A stretch of 63,633 nucleotides of DNA from Clostridia bacterium (GCA_017468385.1 JAFUIQ010000003.1:1-63633); one strand, 5' to 3'; shown: positions 1 to 9,125, counted from the first letter of the stretch. Made by a program: numbers and translations. The notes: a model not told the origin generated them from the letters alone.

Positions 1-138
1 AAACCATTACTCCTCATCCACCGTTCGCGTGCGAACGGTCCCCCTTCTCCCACAGGAGAAGGCACGCCTTCGCCGCAACTTTTCTTTGCTAAAGCTTTTT
101 GTTGCCACCTGCATAGCAGGTGGTTGTCTTTCATAGAC
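1..138 (-). repeat. Family A palindromic repeat, partial copy
   Basis: Read on the minus strand this matches the left half of the elements at 4.8 and 31.0 kb. It contains a CCTTCTCC/GGAGAAGG hairpin (43-62), an inner hairpin (21-38) and the GGATGAGG box (complement at 12-19). The flank up to about 138 also matches the 31.0 kb copy almost base for base. The other half lies outside the window. Confidence 0.85.
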
Positions 139-141
139 AAT

Positions 142-180
142 AAAAAGGGGCTGTTGCAAGTAGATGCAACAGCCCCTTTT
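142..180. terminator. Intrinsic terminator, probably bidirectional
   Basis: A GGGGCTGTTGC/GCAACAGCCCC stem is flanked by A and T runs. It lies downstream of the minus-strand XRE gene and also faces the repeat on its left. Confidence 0.8.
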
Positions 181-308
181 ACACGCCTTACTCTGCTGGA
201 CGCAGTGTGCTGCATCGGGCAGGGGTACTGTTGGGTGCCGCCCACCGCCCCGGAAGGCTGTGTTAATCGCAAAAGCCCATCTGCCTGTGCAGATGCAGCA
301 GCGAAGGT

Positions 309-1364
309 TTATCCAAGCACCCGCAAACGGTTTTTTATGGTTTCCAACCGTTCATCCGAGTGCAGGCACTTGAAGTGAGAGATTTCATCGAGTGAATATA
401 GAAGCTCACAAGCAATACTTCTTTCGGTGCTGCTGCCGCTTTGCGAAGCATCATACCGCAATCCACGTACCAGAGGAGAGGTATGCTCAATTTTCTTGAA
501 CCGGTGGTATTTTTCCATATGATCGCACATTGTGGCAAGCTCGTCAAAGGCCTGATCTGTCTTACCCATCTCCGACGAGCTGATTGCCATATCGCGGCAC
601 AGCTTGCCGAGACGGTTTTCCCACCAGCCGAAATCTCCGTCCGGGAAGATCAGGTGAAAAAATTTATATACGGTCTCTCTTATGGAGTGTCGATCCTCCG
701 CCGTGTAGCCCGCTTCGGGGCACTGCATCATATTGTGGGACAGTCTGAGCATGGTATCGCACACAGACCAGAAATACCACCGGCAGTGCTCCACCAGATC
801 CTTTCCCTTTAAAACGGTGGAAAGCAAATCCTTGTTGCACGGAACCATTTTGGCATATTCTACCGCTTTTTCATCATCCCCCAATTTTAAGTATGTGAAT
901 GCCAGCATTTGAATGGCGTCGTAGCGATATTCCAAAGAATCGCTTTTCAGAAGCATATTGGCGATACGGATGATTTCTTCACTGTTTTTTGTGGCACCTG
1001 TGGAAAACAGATCGTGCATCAGATTGTCGAGTACAATTTCCTCATGGGGGTATTTCTTCTGCATATCGCGGCAAAGCGCCAGTCGCTCTTTTCGTTTTCC
1101 CTTGTTGATCAGCACCTGGGCTTTTTCCTCAAATTCTGCAAGATCTTCCTGCTTCCGTAAATCATTACATCCTAAAACATCGTCGGTTGTTACTTCATAA
1201 TACGATGCAATATAGGGAAGAAGCGTTATATCCGGGAATCCGTCGCCGCGCTCCCATTTCGAGACTGCCTGTACGGATATCCCGAGATGATTCGCGAGAT
1301 CTTCTTGGGTATTTCCGCGTTCTTTGCGCAATCTTTTCAGGTTTTCGCTGATTTTGAGTTTCAT
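309..1364 (-). CDS. XRE-family transcriptional regulator with helical C-terminal domain
   Basis: This 351-residue protein is a cytoplasmic DNA-binding regulator. Residues 6-60 form a canonical XRE helix-turn-helix with the signature TQEDLANHLGISVQAVSKWE. The remaining ~290 residues look all-helical and resemble a TPR-like sensor. The start follows GGAGGTCCATTT. A 14-bp perfect palindrome sits just after the predicted promoter, which suggests autoregulation. Two relatives of the same architecture lie at 13363-14175 and 34914-35834. The signal sensed and the targets cannot be read from the sequence. Confidence 0.9.
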   Translation of the reverse strand: MKLKISENLKRLRKERGNTQEDLANHLGISVQAVSKWERGDGFPDITLLPYIASYYEVTTDDVLGCNDLRKQEDLAEFEEKAQVLINKGKRKERLALCRDMQKKYPHEEIVLDNLMHDLFSTGATKNSEEIIRIANMLLKSDSLEYRYDAIQMLAFTYLKLGDDEKAVEYAKMVPCNKDLLSTVLKGKDLVEHCRWYFWSVCDTMLRLSHNMMQCPEAGYTAEDRHSIRETVYKFFHLIFPDGDFGWWENRLGKLCRDMAISSSEMGKTDQAFDELATMCDHMEKYHRFKKIEHTSPLVRGLRYDASQSGSSTERSIACELLYSLDEISHFKCLHSDERLETIKNRLRVLG

Positions 1365-1388
1365 AAATGGACCTCCAAAGTATAAAGT

Positions 1389-1437
1389 AACAAGCGCTTG
1401 TTCCGATTTTAGTATATCATATTTTTACACTTATTCA
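1389..1437 (-). promoter_or_regulatory. Promoter and palindromic operator of the XRE gene
   Basis: On the minus strand TTGAAT is followed after 16 nt by TATACT (complement 1411-1416). Just downstream is the perfect 14-bp palindrome AACAAGCGCTTGTT (1389-1402), at about +2 to +15, a position where a bound repressor would block transcription. Confidence 0.65.
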
Positions 1438-1487
1438 ATAACCGCGTTGTTTAACTGGAGTTGAAAATATCAACCATCCGTATAATG

Positions 1488-1520
1488 CAAAAGGCGTACC
1501 CGCTATAAAGCAGGTACGCC
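1488..1520 (-). terminator. Terminator after the yjjP-yjjB pair
   Basis: A GGCGTACC/GGTACGCC stem is followed on the minus strand by TTTT, 21 bp after the yjjB stop. Confidence 0.75.
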
Positions 1521-1540
1521 GAGGGCAGCTCTTTTTTATA

Positions 1541-2005
1541 TCACGCATGCGCGTCGGGGGATTTCCGTGCGGCGAGAAAATTGCACACAATCTTCGTCAG
1601 CGTGGCCGCCAGAATGATGCCCAGCGCCAGGGCGGATGCCAATTGCAGGGTGTAGATGGCCTTCTCCAGAAAATGCTCCCGGTTCCCCTCAAAGGCGTAG
1701 GCCATGGTGTAGTACAAGGATCCGCCGGGGATCAGCGGGATCAGGGATGTGGTGACAAACATGGTGGTGGGGGTCTTCAGCACCCGTGCCATGATCTCGT
1801 TGTACAAAGAGATCACCAGCGCCACAATGAAGTAATTCACGACTTCATTGGGGATCCACCGATTCAGGATCACAAACAGAAACCAGGATAACAAGCCGCC
1901 CAGCGATACCGCGCAAAGCCGCCATCCCCGGATGCGGAACAGGATGCCGAAGCACAGCGTGCCCACAAATCCCGAGAGAATCTGGGCTATTTCCGTTATG
2001 GTCAT
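1541..2005 (-). CDS. yjjB: Threonine/serine exporter subunit, YjjB/ThrE C-terminal type (DUF3815)
   Basis: This 154-residue integral membrane protein has about five predicted transmembrane helices and carries the family motif SLIPLIPGG at residues 87-95. It corresponds to the second half of ThrE-type exporters, which move threonine, serine or small dicarboxylates out of the cell. In split systems it works with the YjjP half, encoded directly upstream here with a 4-bp ATGA overlap, so the two are translationally coupled. The substrate is inferred from the family only. Confidence 0.85.
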   Translation of the reverse strand: MTITEIAQILSGFVGTLCFGILFRIRGWRLCAVSLGGLLSWFLFVILNRWIPNEVVNYFIVALVISLYNEIMARVLKTPTTMFVTTSLIPLIPGGSLYYTMAYAFEGNREHFLEKAIYTLQLASALALGIILAATLTKIVCNFLAARKSPDAHA

Positions 2006-2754
2006 ACCAACACACCTCCCAGAATCACTACCAGAAAATATCCGGCCGCAATGGCCAGCGCGGTCAGCATGGTCTCCGTGAACCGCAGAATGCCCGCGAT
2101 GCTGTCCCCCGTGAACAGATCCCGCAGGGCATTGGTCAGACCGATGCCGGGAATCAGGGACATGATGTTGCCGATGATGATCTTATCCACCGAGGGGATC
2201 CACCCCAGCCGCACCGCCAGAAAGGCCAGCGCCGTGGCGATGAGGGTGGAGAGAAATTTCAGGAAAATCCGGTTGGCGATGGCCCGCTCTGCGGCGAAGC
2301 TGCCGATCCGCGTCAGCGCCCCCACGAAGAAGGACACGATCATCTCCGTGACGCCGCCCCCGAAGAAGAGGGTGAAAGCGCCGGCGATCACCGCACAGCA
2401 CAGAAGGTCCGAAAGGAAGGGCAGGGACGAAACGTCCACCGCCGCGGCCAGGCCGTCGCGGATCTGCTGGGCCGTCATGGGACGGGAGCAGATGTCCCGG
2501 GACAACTGATTCAGCCGGTGCAGCTTTTCGGAATCCGTGGAGATGCCGGACACCCGCCGGGTCTGGGTCATCCAGCTTCCGTCGTCGGTGTACACCGTCA
2601 CCACCATGCTGCTGGTAATAATAAATACGTCCGTGCGATGGTATCCGAAGGCACGGCACATCCGGCCGACGCTGTCCTCCACCCGATGCACCTCCGCCCC
2701 GGCGATCAGCATCTGCTCGCCGATATCCATGACGCAGGTAAACAATTCTTCCAT
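2002..2754 (-). CDS. yjjP: Threonine/serine exporter subunit, YjjP/ThrE N-terminal type (DUF1212)
   Basis: This 250-residue protein has a soluble N-terminal region of about 110 residues followed by about five membrane segments. The family motif MSLIPGIGLTNALRD is present near residue 190. It is the partner of the overlapping yjjB gene; together they match a full ThrE exporter cut in two. The start is preceded by GGGGAGGT at good spacing, and a TTGCAT/TATAGT promoter lies 42 bp upstream. Export of threonine or serine is inferred from the family. Confidence 0.85.
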   Translation of the reverse strand: MEELFTCVMDIGEQMLIAGAEVHRVEDSVGRMCRAFGYHRTDVFIITSSMVVTVYTDDGSWMTQTRRVSGISTDSEKLHRLNQLSRDICSRPMTAQQIRDGLAAAVDVSSLPFLSDLLCCAVIAGAFTLFFGGGVTEMIVSFFVGALTRIGSFAAERAIANRIFLKFLSTLIATALAFLAVRLGWIPSVDKIIIGNIMSLIPGIGLTNALRDLFTGDSIAGILRFTETMLTALAIAAGYFLVVILGGVLV

Positions 2755-2795
2755 ATATGTACCTCCCCGCAGGAAGTCCGTGATGATTCAGGTAC

Positions 2796-2824
2796 ACTAT
2801 AGCACAATCCCGCCCAAAATGCAA
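2796..2824 (-). promoter_or_regulatory. Promoter of yjjP-yjjB
   Basis: Minus-strand TTGCAT (2819-2824) and TATAGT (2796-2801) are separated by 17 nt. Confidence 0.6.
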
Positions 2825-2855
2825 TACGATACCGGGAAATCCCCGGCGGCGGTCG

Positions 2856-2885
2856 TTGACACAGCCGACGGCGGCGTGCTATAAT
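2856..2885 (+). promoter_or_regulatory. Promoter of the LRR/dockerin gene
   Basis: TTGACA and TATAAT are both perfect, separated by 18 nt, 42 bp before the chosen start codon. Confidence 0.75.
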
Positions 2886-2926
2886 AAATCAGGACATCTT
2901 TGGATAGGTTTGTAAGGAGATTTGTG

Positions 2927-4750
2927 ATGAAAAAAGCATGGGGAGTTCTGTTTGCCATGGTGCTGTGCGCCGTGTTGGCCCTCGGCGGCCGCGGGCAGGA
3001 TGCGGTGCCCTCGGATGGGCTGGCGTATCAGCGCAGCGCGGACGGTACGTACTATATCGTTGTCGGCCCCGGAAGCCATACCGGGTCGGATCTGGTGATT
3101 CCCGCGCAGCACGACGGACTGCCGGTGAAGGAGATCGGCGCGCATGCCTTTGCGGGGTGTGCGGATCTGACAAAGGTTATCCTCCCGGAGGGGATAGAAG
3201 TGATCGGTGAGGAGGCGTTTGCATCCTGTACCTCCCTGGAACGAATCATTCTCCCCGGCACGGTGACGGTGCTTGCGGATCACATATTTGAAGGATGCAC
3301 CGCCATGGTGGACTGCATCTTCGACGGCACGGGTGGGGAATGGCTGGCGGTCAATCGTGCGGAGCATTGGTATGATTCGCAAACCATAGAGGGGTACTAC
3401 TCCCAGCACGGCCTCATGTGGGAGGATTCCATCATTCTTTTGACGAACCCCCAGTACAACTATATCTTGAATGAGGATAAAGCCTCCTGTACCTGGAACG
3501 GGCATAAAGGAAAGTTCTATTCCCGGCGGGTGGTGATCCCCACTCACTACAATAAACTGCCCGTGACGGCCATGAAATTTTCGGACTCCTTCGGTCAGGG
3601 GTACCGCAAGGTGTACTACGAGGGAACAAAAGCCCAGTGGGCGGCGCTGTCCATGATCGGGGACGTGTACGTGATCGATCGCGCGGTGGTGTATTACTAT
3701 TCGGAAACCGGCCCCCTGGACTGCGGCAATTATTGGCGGTATGTGGACGGGATCCCCGTGCCGTGGAAGAACAATACCTATGCGCATACGGAAGTCATCG
3801 ACCCGGCTGTGGAGCCCACCTGCACGGAATCCGGCCTCACCGAGGGCAAGCACTGCTCGGTCTGCGGCAATATCCTGGCGGCCCAGCAATCGATCCCTTC
3901 CAAGGGCGGCCATGTGGAAGTCAAGGATGGGGCGGTAGCTCCCACCTGTACCGAGAACGGCCTTACGGAGGGCAGTCACTGCTCCGTATGTGGGAAAGTG
4001 CTGCGGGCGCAGACTGTGTTGGACGCATCGGGGCACACCGAAGCCATTACGCCTGCTGTTGCTCCCACCTGCACGGAATCGGGATGGACGGCGGGAAAGC
4101 ACTGCTTTGTGTGCATGGAAACGATCCTCGCGCAGGATGAAATCCCCGCGCTTGGGCACGATTTTGGTGAGTGGACAGCCATCGGGGGAGAAACCGCCGA
4201 CGGGAAAACACGGCAGGAAAGAATATGCACCGCCTGCGGCGAGAAGGAAAGCAGAACAATAGAGATCGTGCTGACTATCACCGGTCGATTCAGAGTTGTG
4301 GGGGCTTCCGCGGTGCCTACTGTTGTCAAGCTGATGCAGAACGGCGTGATTGTTGCCCAGGTAGAAACCACCGACGGCACCTGCCTCTTTGAGGGCATTG
4401 GGACTGGCATATACGATCTCTCCTTTCAGCGCGCCAATCATCTGCCATACATCATTACCGGCATTCCGGTTACCGATACGGATGTGGATTTGACCAAGCA
4501 CGAAAATCCCGCCATCTCCGCCCCGGCCCTGGTGGCCGGAGACATCAACTCCGACGGATGCGTCGATCTGCAGGACGTGATTTTGCTGACCTCGGCGGAC
4601 ACCTACTCCCAATCCTATGAGGAAGCGGCATGCAAAGCGGCAGACATCAACGGCGACGGCCGCTTTGATTTGCTGGATCTGATCATCATCACTTCCGATG
4701 AAAATTACGGCAGGCATGCCGTGACGGTGGCATTCACCGAAGCTGCATAA
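2927..4750 (+). CDS. Secreted LRR_5/BspA-like protein with C-terminal dockerin-like domain
   Basis: This 607-residue protein starts at the ATG after AAGGAG; an upstream in-frame TTG (2900) lacks a ribosome binding site. Residues 1-25 form a signal peptide. Residues ~50-120 contain BspA-type leucine-rich repeats ([20 protein letters not shown]). Residues ~290-405 hold three tandem modules of about 40 residues built on [17 protein letters not shown] carboxypeptidase-regulatory-like beta domain follows, and residues ~538-598 hold two calcium-loop motifs ([24 protein letters not shown]) typical of type I dockerins. It is probably surface-exposed and binds a partner; no cohesin gene is seen in the window. 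Confidence 0.85.
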   Translation: MKKAWGVLFAMVLCAVLALGGRGQDAVPSDGLAYQRSADGTYYIVVGPGSHTGSDLVIPAQHDGLPVKEIGAHAFAGCADLTKVILPEGIEVIGEEAFASCTSLERIILPGTVTVLADHIFEGCTAMVDCIFDGTGGEWLAVNRAEHWYDSQTIEGYYSQHGLMWEDSIILLTNPQYNYILNEDKASCTWNGHKGKFYSRRVVIPTHYNKLPVTAMKFSDSFGQGYRKVYYEGTKAQWAALSMIGDVYVIDRAVVYYYSETGPLDCGNYWRYVDGIPVPWKNNTYAHTEVIDPAVEPTCTESGLTEGKHCSVCGNILAAQQSIPSKGGHVEVKDGAVAPTCTENGLTEGSHCSVCGKVLRAQTVLDASGHTEAITPAVAPTCTESGWTAGKHCFVCMETILAQDEIPALGHDFGEWTAIGGETADGKTRQERICTACGEKESRTIEIVLTITGRFRVVGASAVPTVVKLMQNGVIVAQVETTDGTCLFEGIGTGIYDLSFQRANHLPYIITGIPVTDTDVDLTKHENPAISAPALVAGDINSDGCVDLQDVILLTSADTYSQSYEEAACKAADINGDGRFDLLDLIIITSDENYGRHAVTVAFTEAA

Positions 4751-4784
4751 TAAAAATCCACCCGCAAAGCGGGTGGATTTTTAT
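4751..4784. terminator. Terminator after the LRR/dockerin gene
   Basis: An AAATCCACCCGC/GCGGGTGGATTT stem is followed by TTATT, directly after the stop codon. Confidence 0.9.
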
Positions 4785-4794
4785 TGGTGCTGAA

Positions 4795-5117
4795 AAAAAC
4801 CACCTGCTGTGCAGGTGGCACCAAAAAACTTTGTCTATGCACAGTTGCGCCGTAGGCGGGCCTTCTCCTGCGGGAGAAGGGGGACCGTTCGCACGCGAAC
4901 GGTGGATGAGGAGTAATGGTTTGTATAGACACCTCATCCGTCATCTGCCTCGCAGATGCCACCTTCCCCCACTGGGGAAGGCTATGATGTCATACCGCAT
5001 TTGCGGTGGCGGGGCAAGTGATGCGGATGATAGAATATCGTGCGTATTTAGATGCTTGCCGGCAATAGCCCCTTATAGGGGCAGAGCAAGCCTCCGGCCT
5101 TGCCGGAGGTCCTGACA
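4795..5117 (+). repeat. Family A palindromic repeat, complete ~320-bp copy
   Basis: The element consists of a GC hairpin, a CCTTCTCC/GGAGAAGG hairpin, an inner hairpin, GGATGAGG, a short spacer, then an inverted second unit (CCTCATCC, inner hairpin, CCTTCCCC/GGGGAAGG), and a ~140-bp tail ending in the GCCTCCGG/CCGGAGG hairpin. From about 4873 onward it is nearly identical to 31115-31376. Short open frames in the tail exist in both copies but lack ribosome binding sites. Confidence 0.9.
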
Positions 5118-5165
5118 GCATTCGGCGTAATGAAAATAGTTTGTTTTTCACGTTCAGAATATTCT

Positions 5166-5915
5166 TTACACTTGCAGGAAGGTTGTCCGGTTGTAGATTT
5201 CTTTGGTTTTTCCCGGAAAAGCAAAATCGGAAATGACGGTATCCACCTCGGCCAGAGTACCCAGATAGGTGTCTGCCCGATCCACCAGCTTATCCACGTC
5301 CAGAAGAAGATATTTTTTGTCCGCGTTCTCCATCATGGCCCGGATCATCAGATAATGGGATTCGGGGCGGCTTCGTCCGATGCGGCCGTCCGGCGTAATG
5401 GAGCAGGCGGAGAAAAAGAGCTTATCCGCGCCGTATTTCCGGGCGTTTTCCACCGTTTCCTCGCTGTAGACCATGGAGGGGGGCTCCATGATCCGCCCGC
5501 CCAGGCAGATGCTGGCGATGTTGTACTCGCTGAGGAAGGAGGCCAGGGTCAGATTGTTGGTGATCACGGTCAGATTTTTGCGGTCGGTGATGTATTTTCC
5601 CAGATACTGGGCGGTGGTGGAGCAGTCGATAAAGATCGTGTCGCCGTTGTGGATGTGGGTAGCCGCCATTTTCGCGATCCGGCTTTTGGCCGGACGCATT
5701 TTGCTGTATCGGAACTGCAGGGGCACGGTTTTCTCCTGGGTTAATTCTGCCCCGCCGAAGGATCGCCGGATCAGTCCCTGGTTCTGCAGGGCGTTCAGAT
5801 CCCGGTTGATGGTGGCGGTGGAATAGTGCAGCTGCTCCGTTAAAAACCGCACGGTGACGAATCCGTTTTGCTCCAGCAGGCTGAGAATGACCCGCAGGCG
5901 TTCCTTCTGATACAT
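5166..5915 (-). CDS. DeoR-family sugar-metabolism repressor
   Basis: This 249-residue protein has an N-terminal winged helix-turn-helix (MYQKERLRVILSLLEQ onward, residues 1-58) and a DeoR C-terminal sugar-phosphate-sensing domain. The start is the ATG behind AGGAGG; an in-frame ATG 12 codons upstream lacks one. It is divergent from the aldolase-dehydrogenase-isomerase operon, and two copies of TGAGAAAGTTT lie in the shared promoter region. It therefore most likely represses that operon and itself, with a sugar phosphate as inducer. The exact inducer is unknown. Confidence 0.9.
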   Translation of the reverse strand: MYQKERLRVILSLLEQNGFVTVRFLTEQLHYSTATINRDLNALQNQGLIRRSFGGAELTQEKTVPLQFRYSKMRPAKSRIAKMAATHIHNGDTIFIDCSTTAQYLGKYITDRKNLTVITNNLTLASFLSEYNIASICLGGRIMEPPSMVYSEETVENARKYGADKLFFSACSITPDGRIGRSRPESHYLMIRAMMENADKKYLLLDVDKLVDRADTYLGTLAEVDTVISDFAFPGKTKEIYNRTTFLQV

Positions 5916-5924
5916 AACTCCTCC

Positions 5925-6022
5925 TGAGAAAGTTTGAGAATTTGTCAACATTTTCGACTTTATTGAAATAAGTTGAGAAAGTTTCTATACTTACATTATA
6001 CCCCCGACAGGGGAAATGTCAA
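5925..6022. promoter_or_regulatory. Divergent promoters with direct-repeat operators (DeoR region)
   Basis: The plus strand carries TTGAGA (5973-5978), 17 nt, TTATAC (5996-6001) for the aldolase operon. The minus strand carries TTGACA (6017-6022), 16 nt, TATAAT (5995-6000) for the DeoR gene. The two -10 elements overlap. TGAGAAAGTTT occurs at 5925-5935 and 5974-5984, the second copy covering the plus-strand -35, so one bound repressor could shut both directions. Confidence 0.65.
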
Positions 6023-6036
6023 GGAGGATATAAAGA

Positions 6037-6900
6037 ATGCTGGTCAATCCCATGGGATTTATTCAGGAGGCCCGGCAGAGGGGCGTGGCGATCGCATCGT
6101 TTAATGTACATAATCTGGAAACCATTCAGGCGGTGGCCGAAGGGGCGGCGGCAGAGCACAGCCCGGTCATCATCCAGACCACCCCCGGCACGCTGAAGCA
6201 TGCGGGCGCCCGGTACGTGGCGGCCATCGTCCGGGAGGCGGCCGAGGAATACGGTGTGCCCATGGCGCTTCATCTGGATCACTGCCCGGATTACGATACC
6301 ATTCTCCGCTGTATGGCTGCCGGATACACCTCGGTGATGATCGACACCGCCCATCTGCCCTATGAGGAAAATGTGGAGATGGTGCGTCGGGTCGTGGCGG
6401 AGGCCCACAGCCGCGGCGTGGCGGTCGAGGGAGAATTGGGCCGCATCGGCGGCGTGGAGGACGATCTGGTGGGAGAGGCGGCGTTTACCGTCCCGGAGGA
6501 AGCACAGGATTTTGCACAGCAGACCGGGATCGATATGCTGGCCATTGCCATCGGCACGGCCCACGGGGAATACAAGGGAGAGCCCAATCTGGATTTTGAG
6601 AGATTGAGTGCCATCCGGGCGGTGGTGGATCTGCCTCTGATTCTGCACGGTGCGTCCGGCGTACCCGATTGGCAGATCAGAGAGAGCGTGAAGCGGGGCA
6701 TCTGCAAGATCAATATTGCCACGGAATTGAAGATTCCCATGGCGCAGGCCATACGGGATACGTTTGCCGCCAATCCCGGCGAGAACGATCCCCGGCGCTA
6801 CATGGGCAACGCAAAGAAAGCCGTGACGGAAGTGGTCCGTCAGAAGATCCGGCTGTGCGGCGCGTCCGGCATGACGGATGAAGGAGGAAATGTGCAATGA
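6037..6900 (+). CDS. Class II ketose-bisphosphate aldolase (tagatose/fructose type)
   Basis: This 287-residue zinc aldolase splits a ketose 1,6-bisphosphate into glycerone phosphate and glyceraldehyde 3-phosphate. The class II signature LHLDHCPDYD contains the catalytic Asp and a zinc His; further metal or phosphate motifs are EGELGRIGG, GTAHGEYKG and LHGASG. The length fits GatY/KbaY. It starts after AAGGAGGATATAAAG and overlaps the next gene by 4 bp. With a GatD-like dehydrogenase following, tagatose 1,6-bisphosphate is a plausible substrate, but fructose bisphosphate cannot be excluded. Confidence 0.9.
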   Translation: MLVNPMGFIQEARQRGVAIASFNVHNLETIQAVAEGAAAEHSPVIIQTTPGTLKHAGARYVAAIVREAAEEYGVPMALHLDHCPDYDTILRCMAAGYTSVMIDTAHLPYEENVEMVRRVVAEAHSRGVAVEGELGRIGGVEDDLVGEAAFTVPEEAQDFAQQTGIDMLAIAIGTAHGEYKGEPNLDFERLSAIRAVVDLPLILHGASGVPDWQIRESVKRGICKINIATELKIPMAQAIRDTFAANPGENDPRRYMGNAKKAVTEVVRQKIRLCGASGMTDEGGNVQ

Positions 6901-7907
6901 AAGCAGGCGTTTTGTACGGAAACGAAGATATTCGCTATGAGGAGATCCCCACGCCGGAAATCGGTCGGGGAGAGGTGCTGGTCCGGGTGGCTATGACCGG
7001 AATCTGCGGCAGTGATCTGCCCCGGGTTCTGGATGGCGGTGCCCATTATTATCCCATCGTGCTGGGACATGAGTTTTCCGGTACGGTGGTGCAGATCGGA
7101 GAGGGCGTGGATCGGGTGTCCGTGGGCGATCGGGTGGCCGGTGTGCCCCTGGTGCCCTGCATGACTTGCGAGGATTGCCAGCGGGGGAACTATTCCCTGT
7201 GCCGCCACTATACCTTTATCGGATCGCGGGTCCAGGGTGCCTTTGCGGAATACGTAAAACTGCCGGAGCGCAATGTGGTCCCCTTCGGGCCGGAGGTATC
7301 CTTCGAGCAGGGCGCATTCTTTGAGCCGTCCACGGTGGCGCTTCACGGACTCCGCTGTGCCGGATATGTGGGAGGACGGGATGTGGCCGTGGTCGGATGC
7401 GGCACCATCGGTCTGTTTACTCTGCAATGGGCGAAAATATTCGGTGCCCGCAGTGTGACCGCTTTTGATGTGTCGGACGCGCGGCTGGCGCTGGCGAAAA
7501 AGCTGGGCGCGGATTTCGTTTGCCGGGAGCCGGACGGCCGCCAGTTTGATTTCGTGCTGGAAACGGCCGGACAGCCGGATGCGATCAAGACCTGTTTTGC
7601 CATCGCGGCCAACAAGGCCAGCATCTGCTGTATCGGAACGCCCCACCGGAATGTGAATTTTACCGCCCGGGAATGGGAAACCATGAACCGGAAAGAGTTT
7701 ACTCTGACGGGATCGTGGATGAGTTATTCCGCCCCCTTTCCCGGGGAGGAGTGGGAACTGACCGCCCATTATTTCGGCACCGGACAGCTCCGATACGACG
7801 AGGACATGATTTTCCGCAAGATGCCCCTGTCCCGAATCAACGAGGCGTTTGCTTTGTATAAAACGCCGGGCCAGGTGCAGGGAAAAATCATGATCTGCTG
7901 TGAATGA
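6897..7907 (+). CDS. Zinc-dependent sugar(-phosphate) alcohol dehydrogenase, GatD-like
   Basis: This 336-residue medium-chain dehydrogenase has a catalytic zinc site (GICGSD, GHEFSG) and a structural zinc loop with four cysteines (CMTCEDCQRGNYSLC). Its NAD-binding Rossmann motif is VVGCGTIGLF. It is closest in pattern to galactitol-1-phosphate 5-dehydrogenase and related polyol dehydrogenases, which turn a polyol phosphate into a ketose phosphate. The ATGA overlap with the aldolase gene indicates translational coupling. No kinase or PTS genes are nearby, so the phosphorylation step must come from elsewhere. Confidence 0.85.
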   Translation: MKAGVLYGNEDIRYEEIPTPEIGRGEVLVRVAMTGICGSDLPRVLDGGAHYYPIVLGHEFSGTVVQIGEGVDRVSVGDRVAGVPLVPCMTCEDCQRGNYSLCRHYTFIGSRVQGAFAEYVKLPERNVVPFGPEVSFEQGAFFEPSTVALHGLRCAGYVGGRDVAVVGCGTIGLFTLQWAKIFGARSVTAFDVSDARLALAKKLGADFVCREPDGRQFDFVLETAGQPDAIKTCFAIAANKASICCIGTPHRNVNFTAREWETMNRKEFTLTGSWMSYSAPFPGEEWELTAHYFGTGQLRYDEDMIFRKMPLSRINEAFALYKTPGQVQGKIMICCE

Positions 7908-7931
7908 TTGAAAACTCCCGGGAGGACTGTT

Positions 7932-8858
7932 ATGGAGATATGTATACAAAGCGGCGGCATCATTGAACATGTCGATATGGAAAAAGGCTATACGTGGATG
8001 GCCAAGGCCGGATTTACCGCCATTGACTGGACGGCCATCGAGCACGGGCTGAAGGTCTCGCAGATCAAAAGCGGCGAGTGGAGAAAGGGATGCATTTACG
8101 ACAAGCCCCTGGAGGAGGCCGTTGCCTGTTTTGCTGAAGAATACGAAATCATTCGAGGGTCGGGGCTGAAAATATCCCAGGCCCATGCGCCGTTCCCCTG
8201 CTACAGCGCCAAGGATCCGGATTTGTTTCCCTATATGCTGGGTGTGTATCAGCGCATGATCCAGGTGTGCCAGCATTACAAGGTGCCGCGGGTGGTGGTG
8301 CATGGGATCTCCCAGTCCCGGAACGATCCCCACACGGCGGCACAGATTGAGGCACTCAACTGGCAGTTGTATGAATCGATGATCCCCACATTGCGGCAGT
8401 GCCCGGATGTGACGGTGTGCCTGGAAAATCTCTTTTCGGGCGAGGGCGGACTGTGCGAGGGGCATTGCAGTGACGCCGACGAGGCGATACGGTTTATCGA
8501 TACGCTCAACGAAAAGGCCGGTCGAAAAGCCTTTGGGCTGTGTCTGGACACCGGCCATCTGCATCTTCTGCACAAGAATTTTCGCACCTATATATCTGCG
8601 CTGGGCGATCGGATCACGGCACTGCACATCCACGACAACGACGGCAATGCGGATCGGCACATGGCGCCGCTGACGGGCACGGTTCCCTGGAAGCATTTTC
8701 TGGAGGGACTGAAGGAGATCGGCTACTGCGGCGATCTGAGTTTTGAAACCTTTGCCCAGTCGCGGGCGGCGCTGTTCATGGATGAGGAATTGCTGTTGCC
8801 CTGGCTGCACGCCATATGCAAAACCGGCGAAAGTTTTCGAAAGTATATTCAGGCGTGA
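7932..8858 (+). CDS. Sugar phosphate isomerase/epimerase, TIM-barrel (AP endonuclease 2 fold)
   Basis: This 308-residue protein carries the metal-binding pattern of the xylose-isomerase-like TIM barrel family: CLENLFSGEGG, CLDTGHLHLL and ALHIHDNDG. Members interconvert ketoses, inosose or related sugars. It is third in the DeoR-controlled operon, 24 bp after the dehydrogenase; the start is the ATG behind GGGAGG, with an upstream in-frame ATG rejected for lack of a site. Its role is probably to bring an epimeric sugar into the aldolase route; the substrate is unknown. Confidence 0.85.
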   Translation: MEICIQSGGIIEHVDMEKGYTWMAKAGFTAIDWTAIEHGLKVSQIKSGEWRKGCIYDKPLEEAVACFAEEYEIIRGSGLKISQAHAPFPCYSAKDPDLFPYMLGVYQRMIQVCQHYKVPRVVVHGISQSRNDPHTAAQIEALNWQLYESMIPTLRQCPDVTVCLENLFSGEGGLCEGHCSDADEAIRFIDTLNEKAGRKAFGLCLDTGHLHLLHKNFRTYISALGDRITALHIHDNDGNADRHMAPLTGTVPWKHFLEGLKEIGYCGDLSFETFAQSRAALFMDEELLLPWLHAICKTGESFRKYIQA

Positions 8859-8871
8859 AGGGAGCCGCATA

Positions 8872-8905
8872 ATAAAAAACACCACCCGGATGGGTGGTGT
8901 TTTTA
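8872..8905 (+). terminator. Terminator of the aldolase operon
   Basis: An AAAAACACCACCC/GGGTGGTGTTTTT stem is followed by T residues. Confidence 0.9.
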
Positions 8906-8915
8906 GATGGGGGAA

Positions 8916-9125
8916 TCAGATTCTGTTTTTGTTTGCGTGCAGTATACCGCTGATCAGGCCCAGCTCCGCGCCGATAGACGGGAAAAATCCATTGGGAAAA
9001 TACACTATGAAATTCAAAAGCACAGTTCCCAGGGACAATGCGGACACGGCCAGTAAAACGATGGAAATCAGGTCTATGATGTGGCGGGGATATACAGTTC
9101 TGTTGACAGCATGTTCTGGGGCATG
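8916..9125 (-). pseudogene. Possible remnant of a small membrane protein gene
   Basis: A minus-strand frame encodes about 70 residues including a convincing membrane segment (IDLISIVLLAVSALSLGTVLL) and a GFFPSIGAELGLISGIL stretch. It has no start codon with a ribosome binding site at a sensible place; the nearest ATG is in another frame and stops after 16 codons. It therefore looks like the 3' end of a decayed gene, although a coincidental frame cannot be excluded. A plus-strand promoter overlaps its 5' side. Confidence 0.35.

Noticed and set aside
2879..4717. A 612-codon open frame on the minus strand
   Set aside because: It is antisense to the LRR/dockerin gene, which has a promoter, ribosome binding site, signal peptide and clear domains. 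GC-rich codon bias keeps the opposite strand open.
6840..8885. A 681-codon open frame on the minus strand
   Set aside because: Antisense to the dehydrogenase and isomerase genes, with His/Arg/Pro-rich composition and no recognisable motif.
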